A DNA stretch of 64,000 nucleotides, from positions 5,890,001 to 5,954,000 of the forward strand of contig OZ020489.1 of assembly GCA_963971405.1 (NCBI GenBank). Direction: 5' to 3'. Positions 40,782 through 52,172 of the stretch are shown piece by piece. Made by a program: the position numbers and the translations under genes. The notes under the pieces were generated by a model. That model had not been told where the DNA came from. It saw only the letters and a program-made list of their open reading frames with translations, and searched no databases. This DNA comes from Psococerastis gibbosa. Its lineage: Eukaryota > Arthropoda > Insecta > Psocodea > Psocidae. Every line of letters starts with the position of its first letter. The stretch's first letter is position 1.

Positions 40782-40960
40782 AACATCCCGTGGCTGGAGA
40801 CCGTTATCAATATGGCTGCTAGTGTAGCCTGCACAAGATAAGTACGCAATTTGGCGGGGAAAACCAGTGTTAAGTGTAGCCTGCACAAGCTAAGTACAGA
40901 GTTTTTGACCGGGTCCAGGTATCTGTTCTGCTATGCTGCAATGTGTAAGACTTCGATATT
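40782..40960 (+). repeat. Family C repeat, plus copy
   Basis: 'cccgtggctggagaccgtta', 'tatggctgctagtgtagcct', 'gcacaagctaagtacagagt' and 'tttgaccgggtccaggtatc'. The first part matches the leader just before the MADF ATG at 33165-33222, and the whole matches 48178-48290 (minus). 'tgtagcctgcacaa' occurs twice, ~60 bp apart. Confidence 0.65.
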
Positions 40961-41337
40961 TTTTGCGTTGGTACTTATCTCTGATAGTTGGCGTATGGTT
41001 AACGGGTGCCTCGTAAGGCATATTATGGCTGCCGCCGCTCCAGTTAATGTATTTCTATGAGTAGCAAGGACCATAGTCTGCTTTGTATGTGTAAATTTTT
41101 AAAAAAATTAATAGAAACATGTAAGTGTAACCTGTACCTTGCCATGGTTTTGCATAACAAGGATAATAGTCCACCCACTTTTTCTTGTTTTTCCATGTTA
41201 CATAGAATTTGTTAATATTTACTTACACTTTAGGTTTGATGTGCCACCCTTCCACGCTTCGGCTTGAGGGGGCACACCTTGTAATTTTTTGTCCACCTAT
41301 TTTTTGTTGAGAAATACACGGTTTTTCTATCTATATA
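40961..41337. other. No firm feature
   Basis: A frame at 40851-41060 overlaps family C and is likely incidental. 'gggggcacaccttgtaattt' near 41269 resembles LINE 3' UTR sequence. Confidence 0.35.
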
Positions 41338-41980
41338 CATCCTCTCGGATCACAAAAGAGTCCTCTACCAACTCAACCACCCTGCCCCGAGTAGAAAATT
41401 TCCTCTTAGAGTGAGTAACTCCGCCCTGAAATAAAACACATTGACTTCTAAAAAATCTTCACGATTGGCTAACGAACCCGCATCCTCCCTGTACACAACC
41501 AATTCGTCTACCGACCGGACGACCCTGCCCCAATAACTTCTCAATAGCACCTTAGTTAACTTCCCCATTGCGTGAGGGACGTCCCCCCCCCCCCAAAAAA
41601 AACACTTTCCAAAACACTACAAAATTCAGACTGACGTTCGAACCCACATCATCCCGGTTCACAACAGAGTCCTCTACCAACTAATAATTTCTCAGTAGTA
41701 TCCCACCCCAGAAAAAACGCAATGACTCGTTTAATAAATCTCCACGATTGGCGGTCAAACCCACATCCTCGCAGTTCATAACAGAGTCCTGTACACAGCA
41801 CCCAGTCCCAATAATTTCCCAGCAGTAACTTCAATTAGTTAATCCCCCCCCCCCCCACAGAAAAACCACAACAATGACTCATCTAAAAAAAAACCGCCAC
41901 GATTGGTATTCGAACCCACATGCCCCGGTCCACAACCGAGTCCTCTGCCGACCAGACCACCCTGCCCCAATAACTTCTTA
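41338..41980 (-). repeat. Tandem array of five tRNA-like units
   Basis: On the minus strand each unit has an A-box-like 'tggtctggtcggcagagga', an arm CTCGG-TTGTGGA-CCGGG whose loop places GTG (His) as anticodon, a B-box-like 'gtgggttcgaata' and a downstream T-run. Units begin near 41338, 41468, 41637, 41752 and 41908 and all differ. The acceptor stem does not pair even in the best unit (~41900-41975), so these are not functional tRNAs. Confidence 0.6.
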
Positions 41981-42569
41981 GTTAATTTCCCGGTTGAGTG
42001 AGTGACGTCCCACCGGAGCCAACACACTTTTGACTCCTGTGCACCCCCAAGGAACACTTCCTGACACCTGCCAAGCCTTCGCTCATTCTTATTATTCCGC
42101 GAATAAAAGTACGTAAACCAAACTGGATTGCCGCTTTCAGGGAATTTTAGGTCCCAATGCAGGCGTCATTTTAGAGGGGTGGGGCCAGGGCCCCCCGAAT
42201 TCAGGAAAATCTTTTAAAAATGCGATTTTCCTGTCCTAAAGGGTCCCCTCCAATACTGATATATATTTTAGAATTCATTATTTGTAACACAATTTGAAGG
42301 AAATACATTGATTGCTAACTTTTTTTAATGTGAAATTTCAGTGCTGTATTAATTTAACTTTTGGCTTTGTTTTCGAAGGGGTCTATTGACGAAAATAGTT
42401 ATGATGTTCAGGGTCAAAATAACCTGAAATTCATAAAGCAAGTCATATTTCTGGAGTGCTTCGTCGGCTACTTCCTTTCAAATTTATCAAAATTTATAGA
42501 TTAGCAATAGTTTATACGCAAATGTATTGTGTATTATTTGATTTTATATAAAAAAGTAAATAAATTAAT
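41981..42569. other. No recognised feature
   Basis: 42170-42250 ('ggggtggggccagggccccc') looks like part of a hAT-type MITE, but no second end was found. Confidence 0.35.
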
Positions 42570-42718
42570 AAGGACTTACACTCAACTAGGAAGGCCCGGG
42601 ACTGCCTGCTGTACATGCCCTCCGAAGCATGGCCAGAAAATGTAGGAAGTGTAGGACTCGAACCAACAACCATTCGGGTGAAAGTTAGAGTCCGTACCAC
42701 TACTCTACATGTCCTGAC
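42570..42718 (-). mobile_element. tRNA-Glu-like SINE, 3'-truncated copy
   Basis: 'cactcaactaggaaggcccg' to 'accactactctacatgtcct'. The 3' part beyond 'ttacactcaac' is missing. Confidence 0.7.
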
Positions 42719-43030
42719 ATATATACTTCTGGAGGAGGGTTTCAAAAAGTGATGATGCCAGTATATAGACCGTTGAACGATTAATTATATGCTCACACAC
42801 CATATTGGTTTCCAAAAATTTGGAATGATTCCCCATCTTAAATGCTGATAATCTCAAAGATAGCTTGAGAACAGGTTGGCGCATTAACGCAATCTATATA
42901 ATTAATTTTATGAAACAAATTTCCCACTTTATAGGTTATCAAAATTATAATAAATAACATATAAGGACTTTTTACTGTTTCTTTTACCATTGAATATATA
43001 TATAACACTAGTATTATACATTCAATGCTA
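42719..43030. other. No recognised feature
   Basis: AT-rich; none supported. Confidence 0.45.
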
Positions 43031-43215
43031 TTACTAAACCAACCTAGCGGAGTTAGGACTGTAAAGCCCTCTCTTCCACTCAACTAGGAAGGCCCGGGAC
43101 CACCTGCTTTACATGCCCTCCGAAGCATGGCCAGAAAATGTAGCCAGTGTGGGACTCGAACCAACAACCTTTCCGGTGAAAGTCAGAGCCCGTGCCACTG
43201 CGCTACATGTCTTGA
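43031..43215 (-). mobile_element. tRNA-Glu-like SINE, full-length copy
   Basis: 'actaaaccaacctagcggag' through 'actcgaaccaacaacctttc' to 'cgctacatgtcttgac'. Confidence 0.8.
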
Positions 43216-44113
43216 CCCAGCACGACTAATAACCTGCATGAAGCTAATGACAAAGCCGTCCAAGCTGCTCAATTTTTGACAACGCATTTATGCTTGTTTA
43301 CCTGGACTCGCGAAGTAATTAAGTAAATATCAAAACTATGAACAATTTCCATAAGTCAGTTACCATAGTAACAATAATTAAAACACACAGCTGAGAGACC
43401 CCACAAAACAATAATAGACCAAATCCCAATAGATTAGCAAATAACAATAACGCCTGTGACGTCATAAAAACCAAAGTACACATCTCTGTCAAGATTACAG
43501 CTATAGAATTAGCACAGACGACAATGTGTACTACGCGCCCAACACAATCACGACCTCAAATCATCATAGTTAGCTTACCTATAGGGAGCTCTAGGTAATA
43601 ATGTCCGGTAGTACGTGTTATGGCTCAGAGATAAGAGGAGCTTGTTCCCGGATGACGTCACCAATTCCTCCGAGGGCCAGCGATGACAACCCCATGTCAT
43701 TTAATGCTAATATGACCGGGTGACGTACGTGGTATTCGGTTGATTGATAATAATGAACGCAGTCTTGCCTATTACAGTCTGCCGGGGCGAGTGACTGACA
43801 TGGATTTTAATGAGCCTATACACAGTACGTGGCAAATACGGTTAATATTGTTAGTTGGTGTTTCCTGGTTTTTGAGAAATAGGTCAAATAGTGTGATTCT
43901 AATAACTGTCCAGTATTTAGTAAGAACTGATATTTCCGCTAGAAAGAGATTTTAATTGATTAATTTAAAAAATTCAGAAGGGTTAGACACCTTGACTAGA
44001 CTCTTTTACCTCAAGAGTCAAGAAAGAAGGTCAATTTTATTGTGGATAAACATTAAAAATCAGAGTGTTTTTTTTATAGATTAAATCAACACAGGCACAC
44101 AACTTACATACAA

Positions 44114-44148
<35 letters not shown>

Positions 44149-44239
44149 CAAGAGATTTTCCAGTATTTCGGAGGGGGGGGGAAGTAGGCACTCCTTCCAG
44201 CTCCCTCATACGTCCAACGGATCCATACCAACATCATAG
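43216..44239. other. No gene; (TA)n microsatellite
   Basis: (TA)n at 44119-44146. The ATG frame 43740-43955 shows no domain. Confidence 0.45.
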
Positions 44240-44480
44240 CCAAAGCTATAAAAATGAATCTGTAACGGCTAGACGAGGCGAGGCAACTGTAAAACACATA
44301 CAGCATTCCAGGCTCCGGAGGCAGGGGTAATAAAACTAGTTGAGTCCATATGAAAATACTCAACAGGCTGAGCGACTCAAAGTGCAGATGGTGGAGCGGA
44401 ACACATACTTTGTGAATGCACCTCATTCACAAAGCTGAGGAAGGAGCATCTCTAATGCTACGTTGTCTAGGACAAGTCTA
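44240..44480 (+). pseudogene. LINE C-terminal zinc-finger fragment
   Basis: One frame reads HMKILNRLSDSKCRWWSGTH, then TLCECTSFTKLRKEHL. The order xLSDSxCRxCxxxxETxxHxLxECxxxxxxR is the CCHC motif that closes the RT-RNase H protein of I/R1/Jockey-group LINEs; here the second Cys has become Trp and H is displaced. The upstream 'aacggctagacgaggc' and 'cagcattcca' blocks recur at 45535-45625. Confidence 0.6.
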
Positions 44481-44672
44481 GACATATGCAACTATTATAT
44501 AACTATAATATATTAATAATTATATAATTATATATAACCATGTTCCATATTCAATGTCTTGTCTCATTTAAGGGGAGTCTTCCCAAGTTTTTGGTAAACA
44601 AGAGTCAACACGGCATGATGGCTAATTAACTAATTTCTCGTTCCGGACCTCCTAAAATATATAACCTCTGAT

Positions 44673-44843
44673 CATGGCCGTAGCCAGGGGAGTTCGTGGG
44701 GGTTCAACCCCCCCCCCCCCCGAAATGAAATGGCTCGACACTAGATAGAATTGGATTTTGAGAGGAAAAATAAAAAGTACTATGTAATATCCAATGAAAT
44801 TTCTGAAACCCCCCCCCCAAAAAAAATCCTGGCTACGGCCTTG
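44673..44843. mobile_element. hAT MITE, 171 bp, perfect duplication
   Basis: Ends CATGGCCGTAGCCAGG and CCTGGCTACGGCCTTG, flanked by exact CCTCTGAT (44665-44672, 44844-44851). C-runs lie inside each end. Confidence 0.85.
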
Positions 44844-44851
44844 CCTCTGAT

Positions 44852-45121
44852 AATACGTAATAGATTCTTCAAAGTAAACTACCGTTAATATATGAGATTT
44901 TATGGAGTATTTCCTTTTTCATATGGATATAAAAAAATCACCAAACTATAATTTATACAGAAAAAAGAATCCAGAAATGGCTCATATCATAGAAACCCAA
45001 GTGTCATAAACAAATGTAAAATAACAAATAATGACTTTCCATCACGTACATACACCATACCTACTCAATACAATATATTCATACATGTTTACTTCCAATA
45101 AAGTTCAATTGTTTAAATCAG
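44852..45121. other. No recognised feature
   Basis: AT-rich; none supported. Confidence 0.45.
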
Positions 45122-45245
45122 TTAACCTAGTTTAAATTAAAATTTTCCCCCTAAATGGGGTCTATCCCATAGGGCAAAACTGTTATTTTTTATATTGTAC
45201 AATATATTGTTTTGAATAATGGGTAATAAACGAGTCATTCATTGT
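45122..45245 (+). repeat. LINE 3'-tail-like repeat, copy 2
   Basis: Matches 1-140 over 'taaattaaaa', the CCCC/GGG pair and 'ggcaaaactgtt', and ends in ATTCATTC-like sequence. Confidence 0.5.
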
Positions 45246-45322
45246 AGAACAGCATGTAGTACTTTGTCGGTATTATTGAAGAATTGAGGAGACTGAAGAG
45301 GTCAATCGCATATGTGGAACTC

Positions 45323-45362
45323 GAAAGTCGGAGTCTGTACCACTACTCTACATATCCTATTT
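45323..45362 (-). repeat. tRNA-Glu-like SINE, head fragment
   Basis: 'gtcggagtctgtaccactac' and 'tctacatatcct' are only the A-box end of the SINE. Confidence 0.5.
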
Positions 45363-45534
45363 ATACATACATAGTTTGCATGCGATTAAATTTAAAAAAA
45401 ATAGTACTAAGGTGCACCATTCAAGCGGCTCATAGTCATAAACGTACATCAACGAATTTTAATTTCATAATAGTAATAATGCATGCAACCATTCCCTACC
45501 AAGTTCTTAATACAATGCAATCATAGCAAGGACT

Positions 45535-45625
45535 ATAAAAATTAAACCGTAACGGCTAGACGAGGCAGCTATAAAACACATGCAGCATTCCAGACTCCGA
45601 AGGAGAAAGGCAGGGGGTAATAACA
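45535..45625 (+). repeat. LINE fragment related to 44240-44480
   Basis: 'gtaacggctagacgaggcag', 'taaaacacatgcagcattcc' and 'aggcagggggtaata' match 44255-44330. Confidence 0.5.
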
Positions 45626-46283
45626 CTCGGTACTCAGTCTAATAATGCTAGGTACACCGGACAAAGGCCGGCCGAGCGCAGAGGTTTGGCAACAATGCGC
45701 TGGAATACCGCGGTGAACTAGGTGCAAGTTCAAGGCTAGGTACTACTTGCAGGCATACCTCCTCCGCGCAGGTACCGGTACCAGTACCTCCTATAAACGG
45801 ACAGGTTTCCCACGAACAGGCTAATTTTTAATTCCAGCAGAAGGAGAATCTCCCGCCCGTATAATGATATAGGGAGAAAGTCTGAGCCTATTGTTTTGCT
45901 CTTTTTCTTATGGCACGTACACAACAGTCGTTTCTAGATTCAAATGCCGAATGTCGGTTCTTTTCTGAATTACTAGCGTACACGATGAGCGCACTTTCAA
46001 ACGTATCGTCAACATATGCGATTTAATTTTAAGCATCTATCAGTAATTAATACAATATTTTTGTTTTTTAAGGTTAGCATGAAAAGAAGACTTTATATAT
46101 AGTCTTATTGTTCGCCTTTTGTTTTGTGTTTTTGCAATAAAGTCGTTTTCAATTCATTTCAATTGATATCATCAATGGTACTGCGTAGAGTTCTTCGATT
46201 GTATCTCGGGGGTTCCCGACCAAAAATCTTTCGGTCTGTACCGCTACACTACATAACCCTACACAAACATACCGCGAAACCCA
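45626..46283. other. No recognised feature
   Basis: Around 46230 'tttcggtctgtaccgctaca' weakly resembles the SINE head; otherwise nothing. Confidence 0.4.
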
Positions 46284-46558
46284 GGGCCCTTTTATAGCAG
46301 GCGGGTGCGGGTACGACAAGCTTATCCTATATTTGACCCGTTCCCAACCCGCTTGCAAAAAATGGTTCTTATAGTAAGCGGATGTGGGAACGGGTCAAAC
46401 GTTAGATAAACTTGTCTTTCCGTGTTTACACTGGGCAAAGTGCTTCCTTCTTGTAAGCCTTGTGAAACTTATCTTCAAAACAGACCTTTGTAAATAAACA
46501 AGCTTTTCTAATGTTTATTTTACGCCTAACCCGCACCCGCCTGATATTAAACGGCCCC
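46284..46558. mobile_element. TIR element with an internal hairpin
   Basis: Ends 'gggcccttttatagcaggcg' with 'ggtgcgggt', mirrored on the right ('acccgcacccgcctgatatt', 'aaacggcccc'). AACCCA flanks both sides. Near the left arm 46333-46398 forms a further ~22-bp-stem hairpin. The class is uncertain. Confidence 0.6.
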
Positions 46559-46564
46559 AACCCA

Positions 46565-47035
46565 CAGCGTCCATCAAAATATTCACTGAAATTGAATATT
46601 ATACGGCGATGATTTGAGTTAACAAGTGCCATAGAGATACAGGATCCCGTCTTTATTAAATTCCTAAAGCAAACCGAATTTCTCTACAAACTTCATTCCC
46701 CGGGGATTACGTTTTATCAACGGCTGTAACAGGTTTAACAACGCAGCGCCAGTATGAAACTTTGACTGCGTAGGCGGATTTTTTCAGGCTATGTTTCTAT
46801 CAACACAAATTTGTAGTGTACGTGTATAAAATACTGAATAATGACACAGTTTTTTTAGCCGATATGTTGTTATTTGGAGCCTCACACAATTGGCATATTG
46901 TATATAAATATAATATGCATATATATTAAACTATATAATAAATGTATTAACTGGAATGGCAGGAGCTATAATATACCTTACGATGCTCCCATTGGCCATG
47001 AGCCAACTATCAGAGATACATAAGTACCAATGTAA
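46565..47035. other. No recognised feature
   Basis: None supported. Confidence 0.45.
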
Positions 47036-48165
47036 AGAACCGGTCCGAGTTTACTCGAACATGCTTCCAATATATATCGACATTAGTAGATAGAGAATAT
47101 GGGTAATTTCATGGTAAATAATTTTCCAGTGGTTAAATTTCCGATATCTCGGGAGGGGGGGGGGGTCAGGTTGTCCACCTAACTTCACTGGAGGTGAGAT
47201 AAATTCTAGATAGGTCATACCAACATTTTAATTACCACACAGCAATAATGGCAGGACACGCAATGCACTGCTGCCAGTTAATGCTGCCTACTTGGCTGAT
47301 TATATATAATAACTATAGGGAATTTATATGTATTGTTGCATTATTGTATCTATATTACTATTTTTATTTTTTAATTACTTCATTATTATAATTAATTTTG
47401 TCAACTTGAGTTGGTAGGTACCCCGCACACCTTCAGGTTAAGGAGGCCTACAAAATAATTTGTACGTCAATCATTTTAGAAAAATATACGAATTTTTATT
47501 ATTATTATTATTATTATTTGTGCGCGATTTTTCTATCATTTTTTCAAAATATAATTTTTTGTGCAAGACCAAATACTTTTTTGGGAAAGCAACCTATCCG
47601 GTTTAGTTACTCAAATTAACACCTAAAACATACCTGAAGGTAGAAATCACCGATAGGAAGGTGTCACAGAAAAATTATTTTTTAGTCATTTTTCATTAAA
47701 ATATAGTCATTTTTATTTTTTTACCCCCAGAAGCAAACTATCAAGGGGCAAGCGACCACCCGCATTTTATCAACATTAACAACAACTACAATATATGTGA
47801 ATTTAAAAGAAATCGTTGGAGCCGTTTTTGAGAAATAATTTTTTTAGGCGTTTTTTGGAGTTTTTTGAGAATAAACCCCCCCCCCCCAAATTTAGTTAGT
47901 CCAAAATAACAAAAATGGTCCCGAGGTATGATTTTTATGAACCTACATGCCGAATTTCATCAAAATTGACCGAGTAGTTTGCCCCGAAATCGACGAACAG
48001 ACAGACAGACAGACATTTCGTAAATCCACGTTTTTGGGTTCCTGGGACCTCAAAACGTGTAAATCCGTTGAAATCTCGGAATCGAAAATTTCGACCATCA
48101 CAAAGCTTTCCTTATACTACGTATAAATTGAATGAATGAATGAATGAATTGGAAAGCAAAAATAT
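47036..48165 (+). repeat. Family A element with a nested LINE tail
   Basis: 'aaagaaccggtccgagttta' to 'aattggaaagcaaaaatat'. Interrupted at 47267-47518. The 3' end has an ATGA/TGAA microsatellite expansion ('gaatgaatgaatgaatgaat') just before the terminal 'tggaaagc'. Confidence 0.8.
47267..47518 (+). mobile_element. LINE 3'-end insertion with ATT tail
   Basis: Interrupts family A between 'gcaatgca' and 'gcgcgattttt'. It ends '...ccttcaggttaaggaggcct', 'caatcattttagaaaaat' and (ATT)n. No coding sequence remains, so the clade is unknown. Confidence 0.6.
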
Positions 48166-48177
48166 CAAAGTTTTTAA

Positions 48178-48290
48178 CATTGCAGCATAGCAGAACGGAT
48201 ACCTGGACCCGGTCAAAACTCTGCACTTAGCTTGTGCAGGCCCACTAGCCACCATAGTGATAACGGTCTACAGCCCCGCGATGGTTTCAT
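48178..48290 (-). repeat. Family C repeat, minus copy
   Basis: The complement of 'cccg..gctgtagaccgttat', 'cactatggtggctagtgggc' and 'ctgcacaagctaagtgcaga', ending at 'ctgctatgctgcaatg'. It lies directly after family A. Confidence 0.65.
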
Positions 48291-48831
48291 TGCACTGACT
48301 TCTAACGCCCTATAATAAGCCAATTACACTCGCACTTAAAACGCTGCCCCACCCCTTGAAGTTAAATAAGACCAGGCGGGAGAACGGCGTTAGTTTTCGT
48401 TACATTGCCGGATTTAGCCCCCCCAAACTCCCCCACTCCAGGTAAATCCGCGGAGGTATAAGGAACACGGGCTTAACAATGTTAGATTTAGAATTAATCC
48501 ACAAAGCTTACAAAACCACACCGACTCATGACATCACTAATGCTCTCTCTTCCCCCCCCCCCCTCCTCACCCCCACCACCAACTTCCAGCAAATATAATA
48601 ACTTCCACTTCCAAGCGATACGGTTAAGCCGAAAGGGAAGTAGGTTGTACAGCGGCGAAGCGCACCATTTTGGAAATTATTAACAAGCTACTGCGAAGCG
48701 AAAGGTAAGCTAGAAGGAATTGAGCGGCCTGGTTAAGCTCGGCTTCAAAAATGGCGAGAAAAGCGCCAGCGATGAGTACAAGCTTCCGAAGTTTACGTAA
48801 AGAAAGAAATAAATATTGATTTTTTTTATCT
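48291..48831. other. No recognised feature; C-run
   Basis: C-run at ~48553. None supported. Confidence 0.45.
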
Positions 48832-48970
48832 ATTACCAGCCAACCTAGCGCAGTTAGAGCTATTACACTCTTACACTCAACTAGAAAGACCCGGAACCGC
48901 TGCTTTACATGCCCTCCGAAGCATAGTCAGAAAATTTAGCAAGTGTAGTACTCGAACCAACAACCTAGAC
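48832..48970 (-). mobile_element. tRNA-Glu-like SINE, 5'-truncated copy
   Basis: 'ccagccaacctagcgcagtt' to 'actcgaaccaacaacctaga'. The A-box end is absent. Confidence 0.65.
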
Positions 48971-49745
48971 TAATGTAACCTCTATAGACGCCAATTTTGG
49001 ATAGGATTTATCTATCATTAACATACCATATTAGACTCGTATCTGCACTTGGTTAATTCATGCTTTCACCTGTTACATTGCCTCAATTGTAAGATTGTCC
49101 AGTATAGCTTGTAGCCGGTGTAGGTTGATATCGAGGACGGATACCAATGGCAAATGCATGCGGAAACAATTTAAATAATGTCCAAAATACACGGGGTCGT
49201 TGGCATTGGACAAGGGACCAATTGGCCACTTTAAGTTGGCCTATAGGTTAATAAAAAAGGTTTTCAGTGCATTATTGTTATTGCATATCGTATTACTATA
49301 TTTTTTTAAATTATAAATTATATATATATATATATATAGTATATATTGTATTCTGCCTTCTTAGGGGAGAGATTAAAATATATTGTAAACAGAGAATGAT
49401 CCGAGTCAATTTGACGAAAATAATAAATTCCTTCTTCCACAGCCACTGAGATATGAATATGGCCAGATGGAGAAATTAATAAGAGCTCGAAAGCTTGCGC
49501 AGTATATTTAGTCAAAAATACCCAGGCCTCCTTTTAGACCAAATATTTGCAAAACTTCACAACTAACAAACACAATAACAACAAACACAGCTACCAAATT
49601 TCACATTGGCTACAAACGCCTGCAAGAGCGCAATTATACAACCATGTACACAAATATAGTGACATTTTTTTCCGACTATTTTGAGGCCAGCCAAGTAGAA
49701 TAATCATTAGTCTTGGAATAGCCAATAAAAGCAATGCTATGACGG
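48971..49745. other. No recognised feature
   Basis: (TA)n-like stretch at 49319-49350. None supported. Confidence 0.45.
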
Positions 49746-49875
49746 CAAAATGGTAGCGCGCGTGTACTTGTGCGAGTATCTGCACCCCTTGGGGTCGGAG
49801 ACGTGTCGTAACTAGACACAAGTACCTATTAGGTGACTCAGTGAGGCGATTAAAGAGGTTAATCGGAATCGGATT
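49746..49875 (+). mobile_element. SINE-2, copy 3
   Basis: 'atggtagcgcgcgtgtactt', 'gtgcgagtatctgcacccct', 'tcggagacgtgtcgtaacta' and 'gcgattaaagaggttaatcg'. Confidence 0.6.
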
Positions 49876-50259
49876 TATCAATAGCAGCATGCATAGCAGA
49901 CATTTTGGATTTCTATACAAAAAGATCTTCAACGAGTCATAATGAAATTAATATTTTCGGAGAAGGCAACTCTCACGTTAATGAGGGCTCGGGTTTCACT
50001 AATTACCATAATCAACAGCCCAGCAGCTTTCCATTCAAAAATCAGTTATTCCATGAATATTCAAGAAAAGAACAAAAGATTGTTTCAATAGAAAAAGATA
50101 GGTAAGATAAGATAAATCAGCCTTGCGGGCTGCATTATAATTACGCAGCCTTGCTAAAATTATTAAATAAGAAGGCAAACAATGGCGCAGAAAACGAGAA
50201 GCTGCCTAATTTTCTTCACAGATGCCGGGAAGATAAGGCAATTTTACTTTCTTCTTATT
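49876..50259. other. No recognised feature
   Basis: None supported. Confidence 0.45.
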
Positions 50260-50345
50260 TACATGCCTCTTCTAGCGAAGAATGGCGATTATCATGGCAA
50301 TTCGGACCATGTTGACTGCTGACTTGAGAAGGGAAGCCCAATCAC
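50260..50345 (-). pseudogene. LINE-B 3' end, minus
   Basis: The minus frame reads WASLLKSAVNMVRIAMIIAI then LR-stop, followed by 'aagaggcatgtaaataagaa'. Same ending as 40071. Confidence 0.6.
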
Positions 50346-50402
50346 TGCCATTCTATCAACAATTTCTATCTTTCCTTGGATTATAACATACGACTGACTG
50401 AC

Positions 50403-50618
50403 TTAGATTGGCGCGTCCAGCCAGGGGGGACTCTTGGCCGCTGCCACTACACCACGCCACTTCGGACGATCTTCCGCCGCTCGCTTCCAATCTCGGGTGC
50501 CGGTGGCGTGCACATCTTCGAGTACTTGGTCTCTCCATCTTAGTCTTGGCCTACCGGAACGCCTAGGGTAGTTGAAAGTGTCTTCGAAAACTAGCTTCGA
50601 CAACCTCTCACATAACAT
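50403..50618 (-). pseudogene. Third LINE lineage, C-terminus
   Basis: The 71-codon minus frame reads RLSKLVFEDTFNYPRRSGRP, then RLRWRDQVLEDVHATGTRDW and AAEDRPKWRGVVAAAKSPPW. GRPRxRWxDxVxxD followed by xxxRDWxxxAxDRxxWRxxVxxA is the C-terminus of RTE-like RT proteins. It is free of stops but 5'-truncated, with no RT core. LINE-B sequence lies ~60 bp downstream. Confidence 0.65.
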
Positions 50619-50619
50619 A

Positions 50620-50889
50620 CGAGTTGCCTATTTTCAAATGGGTCTCCATTTTTTTCGAATATGAATTTTTGGTTTGATTGGATTCCTTATTTAAAGGCCT
50701 ATCGATAGGAATAACACTTTGGCACCAAAATATTTTTTCACCCATGTTAAATGCTAGCTTGCTAGCTAAAAGCTAGACTTATTTTTAAGAAATTCAATCT
50801 CCATCCTTTACTTAGATCAAAACGTGCTAGCTCCACCTCAGCCAATCACCGCCCGTCATTGTGATCACGTGCCAACAATAACAAACATG
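50620..50889. other. No recognised feature
   Basis: None supported. Confidence 0.45.
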
Positions 50890-50898
50890 GCTCCCACA

Positions 50899-51082
50899 AA
50901 AGGGCGGATTTTGCCTCCAATTTAGGGGGGGGGGGGTGTCAGCGGCCAGATTCAGTGGATTATAACATAAAAAAACATTATTATTTTTAATTCCCACTGC
51001 AAACCCATATTATGTAGTGTAAGTTTTTTTTTTGGGGGGGGGGCAGAACCACTGAACCTCCCTCCCCCTAAAATCCACCCTT
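50899..51082. mobile_element. hAT-like MITE with G-runs, copy 2
   Basis: Ends AAAGGGCGGATTTTGC and (complement) AAGGGTGGATTTTAGG, flanked by GCTCCCACA (50890-50898, 51083-51091). The body matches 14660-14850. Confidence 0.8.
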
Positions 51083-51091
51083 GCTCCCACA

Positions 51092-51787
51092 TACTAATTG
51101 CGAGTTAAGGGGGATAAGGAATTGAGAGAGAACCGGTTTTCTAGCTCTCCTGAAAAGTAAAGTCAAATGGAGATAGACCCATTTGAAAATAGGCAACTCA
51201 TACAGAAGGCGATAATTTTCATTCCACTTCAAAATCGCCAAATGTAACTCGGCTCCATTTGCCTCAGGACCCCGGCATTAGAGACACGACCCTTCCAGGA
51301 TATATGCGCAGCATTCGTCTGTCAATCCAAATTTCAAATGCACTGACTCTGTTCTGCACAGAATTAAATATATAACTTCATATACATTACATTTTAATAA
51401 TAAATTCAATGTCCATCAACGCCCATCCTTCCATACAATAATGATCGATTGGAACGGTTTCATTCTAGGGGTACGCGAATGTCAATGCAAATAGCAGATT
51501 AGCCAGATGTAACAGAAATTAAAATGATAAACAAATTCGTAAACATGAAGCGGGTGCAATGGAAGTTAAATAATAATATTATTAAGTTATATATTTACTT
51601 CTATCTTATCGAACTTCTACACTGGCCATGAGAAGAGCCATGTGGATGATACAATCATAGTAATGATCTTACACAACAGACTTCACAACATTTGAATAAA
51701 AGGAAATGATGTATGCATGTATGTATGTATATATGCTTCTTGACTAAATAAACTCGATACTCTACGTACTTCACTTCCTTTTGGGGA
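51092..51787. other. No recognised feature
   Basis: None supported. Confidence 0.45.
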
Positions 51788-51795
51788 GTCCGAAG

Positions 51796-52092
51796 CAGTG
51801 GCGGTCTTACCCATTGCGAGGCCCTTTGTCTTTCTTGAAAAGCTTGACTTGGCGAACGAAATGAAACACGGGGGTTCCCCGAGCGATAGAGGAGCAGAAC
51901 ATTATGTCCCGACGACTTCCGAGCTGACCCGAGTGCTGCGCTATGCCATTAAAAAACCGATCTTCGAGTGTTTCGATAATGAATTTTTCAATTATGTTTT
52001 GAATGAAAGAATTAGTTAACAAGCTTTATTTTGGATTGATGCGCGAGGCCTCGGGCGATTGCCCTGTTCGCCACCCCCTAGGGCCGCCTGTG
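51796..52092. mobile_element. hAT MITE, 297 bp, perfect 8-bp duplication
   Basis: Starts CAGTGGCGG and ends CGCCTGTG, flanked by exact GTCCGAAG (51788-51795, 52093-52100). 'gcgaggcc' appears near both ends. ORFs across it are incidental. Confidence 0.85.
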
Positions 52093-52119
52093 GTCCGAAG
52101 TAAGGTATCTACGTGCTTA

Positions 52120-52172
52120 CAATTGCCATGTAGATCGCCAATCTTCGATAGAAGAGGCATTCGAAGCAGAAG
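52120..52172 (+). repeat. LINE-B 3' tail fragment
   Basis: 'gccatgtagatcgccaatct' then 'tcgatagaagaggcattcga' and 'agcagaagaag'. Confidence 0.6.

Noticed and set aside
41338..41980. Functional tRNA-His gene cluster
   Set aside because: Acceptor stems do not pair and each unit has changes in the T arm.
51798..52022. Overlapping 73- and 71-codon ORFs
   Set aside because: Contained in a 297-bp hAT MITE with an exact 8-bp duplication; no domain.
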